Shown one piece after another: positions 39,404 to 49,467 of a stretch of DNA of 64,000 bases. How positions within the stretch are numbered: the first letter of the stretch is position 1; each line of letters begins with the position of its first letter. The notes under the pieces were generated by a model, which saw nothing but the letters and a program-made list of their open reading frames with translations, was not told the DNA's origin and searched no databases. The DNA lies in NCBI RefSeq assembly GCF_003851685.1, contig NZ_CP027727.1, positions 434,001 through 498,000 on the forward strand. The letters run 5' to 3'. A program made the translations under genes and the position numbers. Source of the DNA: Pseudomonas sp. R5-89-07 (GTDB taxonomy: Bacteria > Pseudomonadota > Gammaproteobacteria > Pseudomonadales > Pseudomonadaceae).

Positions 39404-41086
39404 TCAACGCACGCGCACGTAAGTGCCTGGCGCCGCCTCCATCGGTGGGTAATTCTGGTTGCCCAGGGCAGTAAGGGTTTCGCGTTGCACGCCCGAACGT
39501 TGCTGGACCCACGCCAGCCACTGCGGCCACCAGCTGCCTTCGACGTGGCTGGCGTCGTAGTACCAGGCGCGCGGATCGCTGCTCAGCTTGGGGTTCTCGA
39601 CGTAATTGGCCTTGGGGTTGCCGGGCGGGTTGAGGATGCTCTGGATATGCCCGCTGTTGGACAGCACGAAACGCCGCTCACCGCCCAGCAGTTGGGTGGA
39701 GCGATACACAGCGTCCCATGGCGTGATGTGATCATTGATGCCGGCCACGCTGAAGCTGTCTACCGTGACCTTCTGCAAGTCGATGGGGGTGCCACACACC
39801 TCAAGGCCGCCGGGATGGCTCAGCGGGTTGTGCTTGAAGAAATCCAGCAGGTCGCCATGCAGCGCGGCGGGCAGGCGCGTGTTGTCGTTGTTCCAGTACA
39901 GGATGTCGAAGGCCGGCGGTTCCTTGCCCAGCAGGTAGTTGTTGACCCAATAACTCCAGATCAGATCGTTGGGGCGCATCCAGGCGAACACCTTGGCCAT
40001 GTCGCGGCCGTCCAGCACGCCTTGCTGGTATGAGCGGCGCTTGGCGGCTTCAAGGGTTTGCTCATCGGCGAATAACATGGCCGGGCTGTCGATCTGGCTG
40101 TCCAGCAAGCTCACCAGGTAACTGGCGCTGGCGATGCGTCGCAACTGGCGCTTGGCTTGCAGATGACCTTGCAGGGCGGCAATGGTCAGGCCACCCGCGC
40201 AGGCGCCCATCAGGTTGACCTCCCGCGCGCCGGTGATCGACCGGCAGACATTGAGCGCTTCCTCCAGTGCGGCAACGTAGGTGGACAGGCCCCATTCGCG
40301 ATGGCGCACATCCGGGTTGCGCCAACTGACCATGAAGGTCTGCAAGCCGTTTTTAAGGGCGTATTGCACAAAGCTGTTCGCAGGGCTGAGGTCGAAGATG
40401 TAGTACTTGTTGATTTGCGGCGGCACCACCAGCAAGGGCTTGGCGTATTGTTTTTCGCTCATGGGCCTGTACTGGATCAACTCCAGCAGCTCATTGCGAA
40501 ACACCACGGCGCCGGGGGTGGTGGCGACGGTCTTGCCGACTTCAAAGGCATGCTTGTTGACCTGGCGCGGCAGGCCGTTGTTGTGCAGCAGGTCTTCGAA
40601 CAAGTGGCTCACGCCGCGCACCACACTGTTGCCGCCGGAATTGAGCAGTTCCTTGATCGCCAGCGGGTTGAGCAAGGTGTTGGACGGCGAGACGGCATCG
40701 TTGAGCAGGGCGAATGCGAACTGCGCGCGCGCACGGTCGTCCGCGCTGAGGGCGCTGTCGTCGATCCAGCTGCGCGTCTGTTTTTGCCAGCTCAAGTAGG
40801 CTTGCAGGCTGCGCCGGTACAGCGGATTGAGCTTCCAGGTGGGGTCGGCGAAGCGCTTGTCGTGGGGGTTGGGCTCATGCACCGTTTCACCCAGCAACAC
40901 GCGGCCCAACTGACCGCCTAGGGCCAGGGCGTGGCGTGCGCTGTGCACCGGGTTGCGCAGGCCATGCGCCGCAACAGTGCGCAGGGTCGACAGCAAATCC
41001 CGGCCGCGCAGGCCGGTGATCGCATTTTGCGCGTTGATGAACGCAGCGGGGGTGGGCGCCGGGTTCGTCACGGGTCTTTCTCGCAT
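39404..41086 (-). CDS. phaC2: Class II poly(3-hydroxyalkanoate) synthase PhaC2
   Basis: Polymerises (R)-3-hydroxyacyl-CoA of medium chain length. The lipase-like box is GACAGG with the catalytic Cys near residue 297; VAGINDHITPWD and SNSGHIQSILNPPG contain the Asp and His. The ATG at 41086 (MRERPVTN), behind AAGGAG, gives 560 residues, the family length; 12 upstream codons in frame are excluded. One of two synthases flanking phaZ. Confidence 0.96.
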   Translation of the reverse strand: MRERPVTNPAPTPAAFINAQNAITGLRGRDLLSTLRTVAAHGLRNPVHSARHALALGGQLGRVLLGETVHEPNPHDKRFADPTWKLNPLYRRSLQAYLSWQKQTRSWIDDSALSADDRARAQFAFALLNDAVSPSNTLLNPLAIKELLNSGGNSVVRGVSHLFEDLLHNNGLPRQVNKHAFEVGKTVATTPGAVVFRNELLELIQYRPMSEKQYAKPLLVVPPQINKYYIFDLSPANSFVQYALKNGLQTFMVSWRNPDVRHREWGLSTYVAALEEALNVCRSITGAREVNLMGACAGGLTIAALQGHLQAKRQLRRIASASYLVSLLDSQIDSPAMLFADEQTLEAAKRRSYQQGVLDGRDMAKVFAWMRPNDLIWSYWVNNYLLGKEPPAFDILYWNNDNTRLPAALHGDLLDFFKHNPLSHPGGLEVCGTPIDLQKVTVDSFSVAGINDHITPWDAVYRSTQLLGGERRFVLSNSGHIQSILNPPGNPKANYVENPKLSSDPRAWYYDASHVEGSWWPQWLAWVQQRSGVQRETLTALGNQNYPPMEAAPGTYVRVR

Positions 41087-41175
41087 GAGCCAACACTCCT
41101 TCGTCAAGCCATCAAGAGGCACGCCAATTCAGAACCATAGTCGGTTCCTGGCAAGTTGCGCGGCGGTGCGATCCT

Positions 41176-42021
41176 TCACACCGCCGGTCGCGGATGTATC
41201 ACGGCGCGCAGGCGCTCTTCTTCGAGAAACTTCATGATGATCGGCGCTACGGCTTCAGCCCGGGTGATCAGGAATAAGTGACCATCGTCGATGATGTGCA
41301 GCTGCGCATTGGGGATGCGCCAAGCCAGCATGCGCATGTTGACCAGCGGGATCAGCGGGTCGTCGTCCCCGGCCAGCACCAGGGTGGGCTGGCGGATCTT
41401 GTGCAGCCAATGGATGCTGGTCCAGCCCAGCCCTGCGAACAGCTGCCAGTAATAACCGAGCTTGCCGGCCGAGCGCACTTTGCTGGCATGTTCGGCGGCC
41501 AGCTTGGCGTCGCGGCGGAATGAGCCGCCGTAAATCATCGGTGCAATGCGCACCACATGGGACGGCTGGATATAACGGCGCGGGCTGGCCATCAGCCACA
41601 GTACTTTCGGTTTGCCCGGTACCATCACCGCACCCGCCGCCGTGGCGGCCAGGATCAGTTTCTTGCAACGCTCCGGGTAGTCATAGGCGAACTGCTGCGC
41701 CAGCGCTCCGCCCCAGGACACGCCCACCACGTTGACTTGGCCATAATCGAGGTAATCGAGCATGCGCGCCGTGAGCTTGGCCAGGCCGGGGAAGCGATAG
41801 GGCCGGTTGGGCGTGGAGGAACCGCCCACGCCCGGCACGTCGAAGGCGATCACCTCCAGGTCCGGGTCCAGGGCCTGGACGAATGGGAACACCAGCTCCA
41901 GGTTGGCGCCGATACCGTTGAAGATCAGCAGCGGCGTCAGGTGCGGCTTGCCCGGTCGTACCGCCGTGCGGATGGCCTGGCCGTCCAGGTCGATGGTGCG
42001 GAAGATGAACGGTTGCGGCAT
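41176..42021 (-). CDS. phaZ: Intracellular PHA depolymerase PhaZ
   Basis: Alpha/beta-hydrolase that mobilises stored medium-chain-length PHA. The nucleophile Ser lies in GVSWGGALAQQ (about residue 102), with Asp in AGDDDPLIP and His in IDDGHLFL. The ATG at 42021 (MPQPFIFR) gives 281 residues; the longer frame would begin with TTG. A REPIN lies between it and phaC1, so its expression may be partly separate. Confidence 0.96.
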   Translation of the reverse strand: MPQPFIFRTIDLDGQAIRTAVRPGKPHLTPLLIFNGIGANLELVFPFVQALDPDLEVIAFDVPGVGGSSTPNRPYRFPGLAKLTARMLDYLDYGQVNVVGVSWGGALAQQFAYDYPERCKKLILAATAAGAVMVPGKPKVLWLMASPRRYIQPSHVVRIAPMIYGGSFRRDAKLAAEHASKVRSAGKLGYYWQLFAGLGWTSIHWLHKIRQPTLVLAGDDDPLIPLVNMRMLAWRIPNAQLHIIDDGHLFLITRAEAVAPIIMKFLEEERLRAVIHPRPAV

Positions 42022-42062
42022 GTTCAAGCCCTGTGAAGTACGACAGCCGGAATGCAGTCAGT

Positions 42063-42139
42063 GTGGGAGGGGGCTTGCCCTCGATGCAGGCGGCGCGGTG
42101 TATCTGTTACACCGTTATCGGGGGCAAGCCCCCTCCCAC
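42063..42139. repeat. REPIN between phaC1 and phaZ
   Basis: GTGGGAGG unit at 42063-42085 (with a CTCGAT end in place of CCCGAT) and inverted unit at 42117-42139, with a short 31-base spacer. Confidence 0.9.
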
Positions 42140-42174
42140 ATTTGATCCCCATCTCAATCAATAAGTCTGTGTTC

Positions 42175-43854
42175 TCAGCGCTCATGCACATAAGTGCCCG
42201 GCGCTGCTTCGGCTGCGGCGTAGGTTTTGTTACCCAGAGCAGTCGGCGCCTTCTTCAACTTTCCGGCCCGTTCCGCCTGCCATGCCTGCCAGTGCAGCCA
42301 CCACGAATCAGTGTGCTTGGTCGCATTTTCCTGCCACTCCAGCGCATTGCCCGCCAAACCGTCGCTGGTCTGGTAACGCGACTTGGGGTTGCCCGGCGGG
42401 TTGAGGATGCTTTGGATATGCCCGCTGCTGGACAGCACGAACTCCACCTTGCCGCCAAACAATTGCGCCGACTTGTAGCACGACTGCCAGGGCGTGATGT
42501 GGTCATTGGTGCCAGCCAGGGAATAGATATCGGCCGTGACTTGCTTGAGGTCGATGGGCGTGCCGCACACTTCCAGGGCGTTGGCGCGTACCAGCGGGTT
42601 GTTCTTGAACAGCTCGATCAGATCGCCATGGAAGGCGGCCGGCAGGCGCGTGGTGTCGTTGTTCCAGAACAGAATGTCGAACACCGGCGGCTCGTTGCCC
42701 AGCAGGTAGTTGTTGACCCAGTAATTCCAGATCAAGTCGTTGGGCCGCATCCATGCGAACACCTTGGCCATGTCGCGGCCTTCCAGCACGCCGGCCTGAT
42801 AGGAATGGCGCTTCGCCGCTTCCAGGGTCTGCTCGTCGACAAACAGCGCCACCTGGGTGTCCAGCGTGGTGTCCAGCACACTCACCAGCAGGGTCAGGGC
42901 GTTGACCTTCTTCTCCCCAAGCGCCGCGTAATGGCCCAGCAGCGCGGTGCAGGTGATGCCGCCGGAGCAGGCGCCCAGCATGTTCACGTCCTTGCTGCCG
43001 GTAATCGCCGTGATCACATCGACCGCTTCCTTGAGCGCCTCGATATAGGTCGACAGGCCCCACTCGCGCTGGGCCTTGGTCGGGTTGCGCCAGCTGACGA
43101 TAAAGGTTTGCTGCCCGTTGCGCAGGCAGAAACGCGCCAGGCTCTTCTCCGGGCTCAGGTCGAATACATAGAATTTGTTGATCTGCGGCGGCACCACCAG
43201 CAGCGGGCGCTCGTGCACCTGCTCGGTGATCGGCTTGTACTGGATCAGCTCCAGCACGTCGTTGCGAAACACCACGGCGCCGTCGGTGGTGCCCAGGGTC
43301 TTGCCCACTTCGAACGCGCCCATGTTGACCTGGCTCGGCATGCCGCCGTTGTGCACCATGTCCTTGGCGAGGTGGGACAGGCCATCGAGCAGGCTTTTGC
43401 CGCCGGTTTCAAAGAAGCGTTTGACCGCCGCCGGGTTGGCCGCGCTGTTGGTGGGCGCCATGGCTTCAGTCATCAGGTTGATCACGAAGTGGCCACGGCT
43501 GATGTCCTGTTCCGACAGATTGCTGTCGCCAATCCAGTCGTGCAGTTCCTTGCGCCACGCCAAGTAAGTCTGCAGGTAGCGCTTGTAGAGCGGGTTCTGG
43601 CTCCAGGCCGGGTCATTGAAGCGACGGTCGTCATTCTCGGGCACCAGCGCCGACTTGCCGAACATCACGTTCTTGAGCTCCATCCCGAAATGGGCGACGT
43701 GCTTGACGCTGTGTAACGGTTGCTTGATGGCTTGGGTCAGCACCATCTTCGCCGAGGCCAGTAAATCCTTTTTGCGTAACGCGATGATCGGGTTCAGCCC
43801 CAGGGTGTTTTCCGAGGCCTGGCGTTTCAAGTCATCGTTATTCTTGTTACTCAT
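42175..43854 (-). CDS. phaC1: Class II poly(3-hydroxyalkanoate) synthase PhaC1
   Basis: Main medium-chain-length PHA synthase. The nucleophile box is GACSGG (Cys near residue 296), with Asp in LAGTNDHITPWQ and His in SSSGHIQSILNPPG. 559 residues. The ATG follows GGAG at a spacing of 8. First gene of phaC1-phaZ-phaC2-phaD, behind a predicted sigma-54 promoter. Confidence 0.97.
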   Translation of the reverse strand: MSNKNNDDLKRQASENTLGLNPIIALRKKDLLASAKMVLTQAIKQPLHSVKHVAHFGMELKNVMFGKSALVPENDDRRFNDPAWSQNPLYKRYLQTYLAWRKELHDWIGDSNLSEQDISRGHFVINLMTEAMAPTNSAANPAAVKRFFETGGKSLLDGLSHLAKDMVHNGGMPSQVNMGAFEVGKTLGTTDGAVVFRNDVLELIQYKPITEQVHERPLLVVPPQINKFYVFDLSPEKSLARFCLRNGQQTFIVSWRNPTKAQREWGLSTYIEALKEAVDVITAITGSKDVNMLGACSGGITCTALLGHYAALGEKKVNALTLLVSVLDTTLDTQVALFVDEQTLEAAKRHSYQAGVLEGRDMAKVFAWMRPNDLIWNYWVNNYLLGNEPPVFDILFWNNDTTRLPAAFHGDLIELFKNNPLVRANALEVCGTPIDLKQVTADIYSLAGTNDHITPWQSCYKSAQLFGGKVEFVLSSSGHIQSILNPPGNPKSRYQTSDGLAGNALEWQENATKHTDSWWLHWQAWQAERAGKLKKAPTALGNKTYAAAEAAPGTYVHER

Positions 43855-43969
43855 CTACGACGCTCCATTGTCCGAAAGACGAGTACCGGCGATTGCTGCG
43901 CACCCATTTCGATACACGACACCAGCCTGGTACTGCGACTCGGGTGACCGTTGATACCGCATCGTCAAA

Positions 43970-43985
43970 TGCAGGGAACTTGCCA
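43970..43985 (-). promoter_or_regulatory. Predicted sigma-54 promoter of phaC1
   Basis: Read on the minus strand: TGGCAAGTTCCCTGCA, with GG and GC 10 bases apart. It ends about 115 bases upstream of the phaC1 start. Sigma-54-type sequences have been proposed ahead of phaC1 in P. aeruginosa. The match is good at -24 and fair at -12 (CTGCA for TTGCA). Confidence 0.6.
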
Positions 43986-44102
43986 GTTCCATTGGTTACC
44001 CGAGTTTAATTTTTTTCGCAAGCGGGCCAATCATTGGCCACCAGACAGGGCATTCAAGCAGATGAAATTAGAAAATGCCCTCTAAAGCGCAAGAGGCCTG
44101 CG

Positions 44103-44480
44103 CTAGAGCATCAGCCGCACGACCGACTGGTTCGGGTCGCGGGTTTTTCCGGCCGCTTTGAGTTCGGCCAGGTAATCAGCCCACAGCGCGTCCTGACGCA
44201 CGGCCAACTGATAAAGGTAATCCCAGGTGAACAGTCCGCTGTCATGGCCGTCGTCGAAGGTCAATTTCAGTGCGTACTGGCCGGCCGGCTCCAGCTTGAT
44301 CAACTTAACGTTGAGCTTGCCGAATTGCAGGATGGGTTTGCCGTGGCCCTGGACCTCGGCGGAAGGCGAGTGCACCCGCAGGAACTCGGCGGGCAGTTGG
44401 TAGGTTTCGTCCGGGCCGTAAGTCAGGCCAAGGGTATTGGAGGTTTTGTGCAGGTTTACAGCAGTAGGAAATTTCGACAT
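44103..44480 (-). CDS. DUF971 (GBBH-like N-terminal domain) protein
   Basis: 125-residue protein made only of the DUF971 domain, which also forms the N-terminus of gamma-butyrobetaine hydroxylase. FRVHSPSAEVQGHG-type and FDDGHDSGLFTWDYLYQL segments are characteristic. The starting ATG at 44480 (MSKFPTAV) is chosen because upstream codons come from a REPIN. Family members often sit near hslVU or in iron-sulfur contexts; the function is not known. Confidence 0.88.
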   Translation of the reverse strand: MSKFPTAVNLHKTSNTLGLTYGPDETYQLPAEFLRVHSPSAEVQGHGKPILQFGKLNVKLIKLEPAGQYALKLTFDDGHDSGLFTWDYLYQLAVRQDALWADYLAELKAAGKTRDPNQSVVRLML

Positions 44481-44513
44481 TAGAGATAACCCTGAAGGAA
44501 CCGGCCTAACAAT

Positions 44514-44600
44514 GTGGGAGGGGGCTTGCCCCCGATAGCAGTGTGTCAGCCAGCATACATCTGTCTGACAGACCGCCATCGGGGGCAAGCCCCCTCCCAC
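44514..44600. repeat. REPIN between hslU and the DUF971 gene
   Basis: GTGGGAGG unit at 44514-44536 and inverted unit at 44578-44600. Lies 34 bases after the DUF971 start and 29 beyond the hslU stop. Confidence 0.9.
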
Positions 44601-44629
44601 ATTTGAAGCAAAGCAGTTCTGTGTGAGGC

Positions 44630-45967
44630 TTACAGGATATACCGCGACAGGTCTTCGTTCTGCGCCAATTCGCCCAGGTGGCTATTGACGTAGTCCGCAT
44701 CGATCTTGATCGCTTCGCCATTCTGCAAACCTGCCATGTCGCCGGCGCTGAACGACACTTCTTCCAGCAAGCGCTCCAGCAGGGTGTGCAGGCGACGGGC
44801 ACCGATGTTCTCGGTCTTCTCGTTGACCTGCCAGGCGATCTCCGCCAGGCGCTTGATACCGTCGGCCTGGAATTCGATGCCCAGGCCCTCGGTTTTCAGC
44901 AGCTCACGGTATTGCTCGGTCAGGGAGGCATGGGGCTCGCTGAGGATGCGCTCGAAGTCGCCCGGGGTCAGGGCCTTGAGTTCCACGCGGATCGGCAGGC
45001 GGCCTTGCAGCTCCGGCACCAGGTCGCTTGGCTTGCTCAGGTGGAAAGCACCGGAGGCGATAAACAGGATGTGGTCGGTCTTGACCATGCCCAGCTTGGT
45101 GTTGACCGTGCAGCCCTCGATCAGCGGCAGCAGGTCGCGCTGTACGCCTTCGCGAGACACATCGACACCACCGGAGTTGCCGCGCTTGGCCACCTTGTCG
45201 ATCTCATCGATAAACACGATGCCGTGCTGCTCGACCGCTTCCAGGGCCTTGGCTTTGAGCTCTTCCTCATTCACCAGGCGCCCGGCTTCTTCGTCGCGCA
45301 CCAGTTTCAGCGCTTCCTTCACCTTGAGCTTGCGGCTTTTCTTCTTGCCCTTGCCCATGTTGGCGAACAGGTTCTGCAACTGGCTGGTCATTTCTTCCAT
45401 GCCCGGTGGCGCGGAAATATCGACGCCGGCCACTTCGGCGACTTCGATCTCGATTTCCTTGTCGTCCAGCTGGCCTTCACGCAGGCGCTTGCGGAACAGC
45501 TGACGCGTGTTGGAATCCGACGACGGTGCGGCGTCTTCGTTGAAACCCATGCGTGCCGGTGGCAGCAGGGCGTCGAGGATGCGTTCTTCGGCGGCGTCTT
45601 CGGCGCGGTGGCTGACCTTGGTCACTTCCTGCTCGCGCAGCATTTTCAGGGCGGCATCGGCCAGGTCGCGGATGATCGATTCGACGTCGCGGCCCACGTA
45701 GCCCACTTCGGTGAACTTGGTGGCTTCGACCTTGATGAACGGGGCATTGGCCAACTTGGCCAGGCGCCGGGCGATTTCGGTTTTACCGACGCCGGTCGGG
45801 CCGATCATCAGGATGTTCTTCGGCGTTACTTCAACGCGCAGTTCTTCGGGCAGTTGCATCCGGCGCCAGCGGTTGCGCAGCGCAATGGCAACGGCGCGCT
45901 TGGCATCGTCCTGGCCGATGATATGGCGATTGAGTTCATGGACGATTTCGCGGGGAGTCATGGACAT
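44630..45967 (-). CDS. hslU: HslUV protease ATPase subunit HslU
   Basis: AAA+ unfoldase that feeds substrates to the HslV peptidase. Walker A is GPTGVGKTE (about residues 57-65) and Walker B is [10 protein letters not shown]. The I-domain is inserted between them, and the C-terminus ends in EDLSRYIL, the tail that docks into HslV. Start MSMTPREIV at 45967, 445 residues, six codons inside the open frame. Heat-shock induction is expected from the family. Confidence 0.97.
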   Translation of the reverse strand: MSMTPREIVHELNRHIIGQDDAKRAVAIALRNRWRRMQLPEELRVEVTPKNILMIGPTGVGKTEIARRLAKLANAPFIKVEATKFTEVGYVGRDVESIIRDLADAALKMLREQEVTKVSHRAEDAAEERILDALLPPARMGFNEDAAPSSDSNTRQLFRKRLREGQLDDKEIEIEVAEVAGVDISAPPGMEEMTSQLQNLFANMGKGKKKSRKLKVKEALKLVRDEEAGRLVNEEELKAKALEAVEQHGIVFIDEIDKVAKRGNSGGVDVSREGVQRDLLPLIEGCTVNTKLGMVKTDHILFIASGAFHLSKPSDLVPELQGRLPIRVELKALTPGDFERILSEPHASLTEQYRELLKTEGLGIEFQADGIKRLAEIAWQVNEKTENIGARRLHTLLERLLEEVSFSAGDMAGLQNGEAIKIDADYVNSHLGELAQNEDLSRYIL

Positions 45968-46004
45968 AGTGTTTGGCGGCCTCAAGCGGGAATAAGCCTA
46001 CGGC

Positions 46005-46535
46005 TTACTCGGCGAGGTCCTGCTCCTCAATGGTCTGGTTGTGGTTGGTGAACACGCAGATATCGCCAGCGATACCCAGGGCGGTCTCGACGATTTCACG
46101 GGCCGACAGGTCGGTTTTCTTCAACAGTGCGCTGGCCGCGGCTTGTGCATAGCCGCCACCGGAGCCCATGGCGATCAGGCCATGCTCGGGTTCAACCACA
46201 TCGCCGTTGCCGGTGATGATCAGGGACGCGTCTTTGTTGGCGACCGCCAGCATGGCCTCGAGGCGGCTGAGGGAGCGGTCGGTGCGCCATTCTTTGGCGA
46301 GTTCGACGGCGGCGCGAACCAAGTGGCCCTGGTGTTTTTCGAGCTGGCCTTCGAAACGCTCGAACAGGGTGAAGGCGTCGGCGGTAGCGCCTGCGAAGCC
46401 GGCGAGCACCTGGCCGTGGTACAGGCGACGCACTTTCTTGGCGTTGCCTTTCATCACGGTATTACCCAGGGAAACCTGGCCGTCGCCGCCCATGACGACT
46501 TTGCCGTGGCGACGTACTGAAACGATGGTGGTCAA
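46005..46535 (-). CDS. hslV: HslUV protease peptidase subunit HslV
   Basis: Threonine peptidase forming the dodecameric core of HslUV. The mature N-terminus must be TTIVSVRR, with the first Thr as nucleophile after removal of Met. This fixes the start as the TTG at 46535 behind GGAGA, giving 176 residues. A GTG at 46550 is in frame but would bury the catalytic Thr; it overlaps the ribosome site. The [11 protein letters not shown] segment is conserved. It precedes hslU by 37 bases. Confidence 0.95.
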   Translation of the reverse strand: MTTIVSVRRHGKVVMGGDGQVSLGNTVMKGNAKKVRRLYHGQVLAGFAGATADAFTLFERFEGQLEKHQGHLVRAAVELAKEWRTDRSLSRLEAMLAVANKDASLIITGNGDVVEPEHGLIAMGSGGGYAQAAASALLKKTDLSAREIVETALGIAGDICVFTNHNQTIEEQDLAE

Positions 46536-46681
46536 GGGGAGAGTCTCCACGCAGCGGGGCGAAAATGCCCTGATGGAAACTCATATGGGGGTGGCGAGGA
46601 GGATTTCAACCGTAGGGCAGTGCGGCGGACGAGTGGCGTTTATTGATCTGACACTCATCCAAGAACACCACCAAACCAAAT

Positions 46682-46769
46682 GTGGGAGGGGGCTTGCCCC
46701 CGATGGCGGGCTGTCAGCCAATGAATATGTTGACTGATAAACCGCTATCGGGGGCAAGCCCCCTCCCAC
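46682..46769. repeat. REPIN between hslV and the SPOR gene
   Basis: GTGGGAGG unit at 46682-46704 and inverted unit at 46747-46769, in the region upstream of hslV on the minus strand. Confidence 0.9.
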
Positions 46770-46793
46770 ATTTTGCTGGGTGTTGAGCTTGAG

Positions 46794-47495
46794 TCAGCGG
46801 CTCTGGCGCTGTTGTAACAGCAGGTTGCTAAAGCCTGCCCCGGCCAATTGTTTCTGCGCCACGGTCAACTGTTCGCGGTTGCTGAACGGCCCCACCAGCA
46901 CGCGATACCAGGTCGCGTCCTTGACGGTGCCAGACTCTACCGTCACCGCTTGCCCCAACAGAATGATCTGCGCGCGCACACGGTCGGCGTCCGCCTGTTT
47001 GGGGAACGAGCCCGCCTGCAGGAAGAACTTGGTCACCGGGGCGGCCTTGGTCGCGGCCACCGGTGGCGCGGGCGGCGGGGTGATCCCGGCCAGCGCGGCC
47101 TGGGCGCGTGCAGTGTCGATCTTCGCCGCTTCCGCAGGCGTTACCGGCGTGGTCGGCACTTGCGGCGTCGGCAGGGTTTTCTCCGGCACGGCGTCGGGCG
47201 GCACGATCACTTCCGATTCGGGCAGCAACGTGTAGAAGTCGTACTTGGGCTTCACCGGAGCGGTCGGGCTCGGCGCCGTCTTGTTGGCCTCGGCGATTTT
47301 CGTGGCCTTCTGCTGCTCCTGTTTGACGCGCTTGACGTCATCGCCCTGGCCGGGCTCCAGCTTCATCAGAAAGACCACGAATGCGCCGACCGTGAGGCCG
47401 ATGGCCATCCACAGCCAACCTGGGATCGGCTGCTTCGCCGGGGCCTGGTAGCGACTCGCGCCGCGCTTGGGTGCAGGTTTTTTCTTGGCGGCCAA
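46794..47495 (-). CDS. SPOR-domain inner-membrane protein (FtsN-like)
   Basis: Bitopic protein of 233 residues: a basic cytoplasmic tail (AAKKKPAPKRGASRY), one span (about residues 26-45), a Pro/Ala-rich periplasmic linker, and a C-terminal SPOR domain (FLQAGSFPKQADADRVRAQI to about residue 225) that binds denuded septal peptidoglycan. The layout matches FtsN, but the essential-domain motif cannot be verified by eye. The start is a TTG at 47495, one base after the argS stop, with GGAG inside argS as ribosome site. Co-transcription with argS is likely. Confidence 0.88.
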   Translation of the reverse strand: MAAKKKPAPKRGASRYQAPAKQPIPGWLWMAIGLTVGAFVVFLMKLEPGQGDDVKRVKQEQQKATKIAEANKTAPSPTAPVKPKYDFYTLLPESEVIVPPDAVPEKTLPTPQVPTTPVTPAEAAKIDTARAQAALAGITPPPAPPVAATKAAPVTKFFLQAGSFPKQADADRVRAQIILLGQAVTVESGTVKDATWYRVLVGPFSNREQLTVAQKQLAGAGFSNLLLQQRQSR

Positions 47496-47496
47496 C

Positions 47497-49233
47497 TTAC
47501 ATGCGCTCCAGTGTTTCCAGGCCCAACAGCTCCAGGCCTTGCTTGAGGGTCCGTCCCGCCAGTGCGGCGAGGCGCAGGCGACTTTGCTTCTGCGCTTGGT
47601 CGTCTGCGCTGAGAATCGGGCAGTTCTCGTAGAAGCTGGAGAACAGGCCGGCCACTTCGTACAGGTAGGTGCAGAGGATATGCGGCGTGCCTTTCTCGCC
47701 GACGCTGTTCAGCACTTCGCCGAACTGCGCAAGCTTGGCGGCCAGTTCCTGCTCCTGGGGCGCGTCCAGCACGATCTGGCCCTCGACTTCGCTGAAGTCC
47801 TTGCCCAGTTTGCGGAACACGCCGGCCACGCGGGTGTAGGCGTAGAGCAGGTACGGCGCGGTGTTGCCTTCGAAATTGAGCATCAGGTCGAAGTTGAAGC
47901 TGTAGTCGCTGGTGCGGTGCTTGGACAGGTCGGCGTATTTCACCGCGCCAATCCCCACCACGCGGGCGATGTTGCGCAGGTCGGCCTCGGCCAACTCGGG
48001 GTTCTTTTCCTTCACCAGGTTGTAGGCGCGTTCCTGGGCTTCGGTCAGCAGGTCGATCAGCTTCACGGTGCCGCCGTCACGGGTCTTGAACGGGCGGCCA
48101 TCGGCGCCGTTCATGGTGCCGAAGCCCATGTGTTCCATATGCATCGGGTGGGTGACGAAGCCGGCACGGCGCGCCACTTCGAACACCTGCTGGAAGTGCA
48201 GGGCCTGGCGCTGGTCAACGAAATACAGCGCACGGTCGGCCTTGAGCACACCGCTGCGGTAGCGCACAGCGGCCAGGTCGGTGGTGGCGTAGAGATAGCC
48301 GCCATCGGCCTTGACGATGATCACCGGCAGTGGCTCGCCGTCGGCGGTCTTGAATTCTTCCAGGAACACGCACTGCGCGCCGTTGCTTTCGACCAGCAGG
48401 CCCGCGGCCTTGAGGTCGTTGACCACGTTGATCAGATCGTCGTTGTAGGCGCTTTCGCCCATCACATCGGCCATGGTCAGCTTGACGTTGAGCAGCTCGT
48501 AGATTTCCTGGCAGTGGGACAGCGAGATGTCGCGAAAGCGCCCCCACAATTCCAGGCATTCCTTATCGCCCGCCTGCAGCTTGACCACCAGGCTGCGCGC
48601 ACGGTCGGCGAATTCTTCGGATTCGTCGAAGCGCTTCTTGGCGGCGCGGTAGAAGTTTTCCAGGTCGGCCAGCTCGTTGCTGGTGATCGGGTTCTCCTGC
48701 AGGTACGCCATCAGCATGCCGAACTGGGTGCCCCAGTCGCCCACGTGGTTCTGGCGGATGACGGTGTCGCCGAGAAACTCCAGCACCCGCGCCACGCCGT
48801 CGCCAATGATGGTCGAGCGCAGGTGGCCAACGTGCATCTCCTTGGCCAGGTTCGGCGCCGACAGGTCGATGACCACGCGCTGGCTGTCGCCGGCCTTGCG
48901 TACGCCGATGCTGGCGTCGGCCAGGGCTGCATCCAGGCGCGAGGCCAGGGCCTGGGTGTTCTGGAAGAAGTTGATAAAGCCTGGGCCGGCGATTTCGGCC
49001 TTGGTGACACTGGCGTCGGCCGGCAGCGTGGCGATGATTTTTTCCGCCAGGTCGCGCGGCTTCATGCCGGCCGGCTTGGACAGCATCATCGCGATGTTGC
49101 TGGCGAAGTCGCCGTGGGTCTTGTCGCGGGTGTTCTCCACCTGGATCGCCGGCGACAGGCCTTCAGGCAACACACCTTCGTTGACGAGTTGGGTGAGGGC
49201 TTGTTGGATCAGCTGGCGAATGGTGTCTTTCAT
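47497..49233 (-). CDS. argS: Arginyl-tRNA synthetase
   Basis: Class I synthetase charging tRNA-Arg. The N-terminal Add-1 domain is followed by [22 protein letters not shown] with the HVGH form of the HIGH motif. The C-terminal DALR anticodon-binding domain starts near residue 460. Starting at MKDTIRQL (49233) gives 578 residues. The enzyme lacks a canonical KMSKS, as is usual for ArgS. Confidence 0.97.
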   Translation of the reverse strand: MKDTIRQLIQQALTQLVNEGVLPEGLSPAIQVENTRDKTHGDFASNIAMMLSKPAGMKPRDLAEKIIATLPADASVTKAEIAGPGFINFFQNTQALASRLDAALADASIGVRKAGDSQRVVIDLSAPNLAKEMHVGHLRSTIIGDGVARVLEFLGDTVIRQNHVGDWGTQFGMLMAYLQENPITSNELADLENFYRAAKKRFDESEEFADRARSLVVKLQAGDKECLELWGRFRDISLSHCQEIYELLNVKLTMADVMGESAYNDDLINVVNDLKAAGLLVESNGAQCVFLEEFKTADGEPLPVIIVKADGGYLYATTDLAAVRYRSGVLKADRALYFVDQRQALHFQQVFEVARRAGFVTHPMHMEHMGFGTMNGADGRPFKTRDGGTVKLIDLLTEAQERAYNLVKEKNPELAEADLRNIARVVGIGAVKYADLSKHRTSDYSFNFDLMLNFEGNTAPYLLYAYTRVAGVFRKLGKDFSEVEGQIVLDAPQEQELAAKLAQFGEVLNSVGEKGTPHILCTYLYEVAGLFSSFYENCPILSADDQAQKQSRLRLAALAGRTLKQGLELLGLETLERM

Positions 49234-49360
49234 GGTGTTCTCTTTCGACCGCAAGCGGCGGCGCGCGATGCGCAGGTGGAAAAACTGGGCATTATCCGTG
49301 GCGAGGGCGGGCTTGCCAACCGTTCCAGACCTGCGGAGCTGTTTAAGGCAGTTGTGCCCC

Positions 49361-49459
49361 TGTAGGAGCGAGCTTGCTCGCGAAAAACCCGAGGGCGGCG
49401 CGTGAAATCAGGATACCGCGTTATCGTTAACGATTTTCGCGAGCAAGCTCGCTCCTACA
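49361..49459. repeat. REPIN of a third family (TGTAGGAGCGAGC arms)
   Basis: TGTAGGAGCGAGCTTGCTCG at the left (49361) and its inverted copy ending in GCTCCTACA at 49459, with a spacer of about 55 bases. Lies between argS and priA; the right arm ends 9 bases before the priA stop. The only copy of this class in the window. Confidence 0.88.
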
Positions 49460-49467
49460 GGGGCGGG

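Noticed and set aside
47467..49365. 632-codon plus-strand frame opposite argS
   Set aside because: Same kind of antisense shadow; argS motifs are unambiguous on the other strand.
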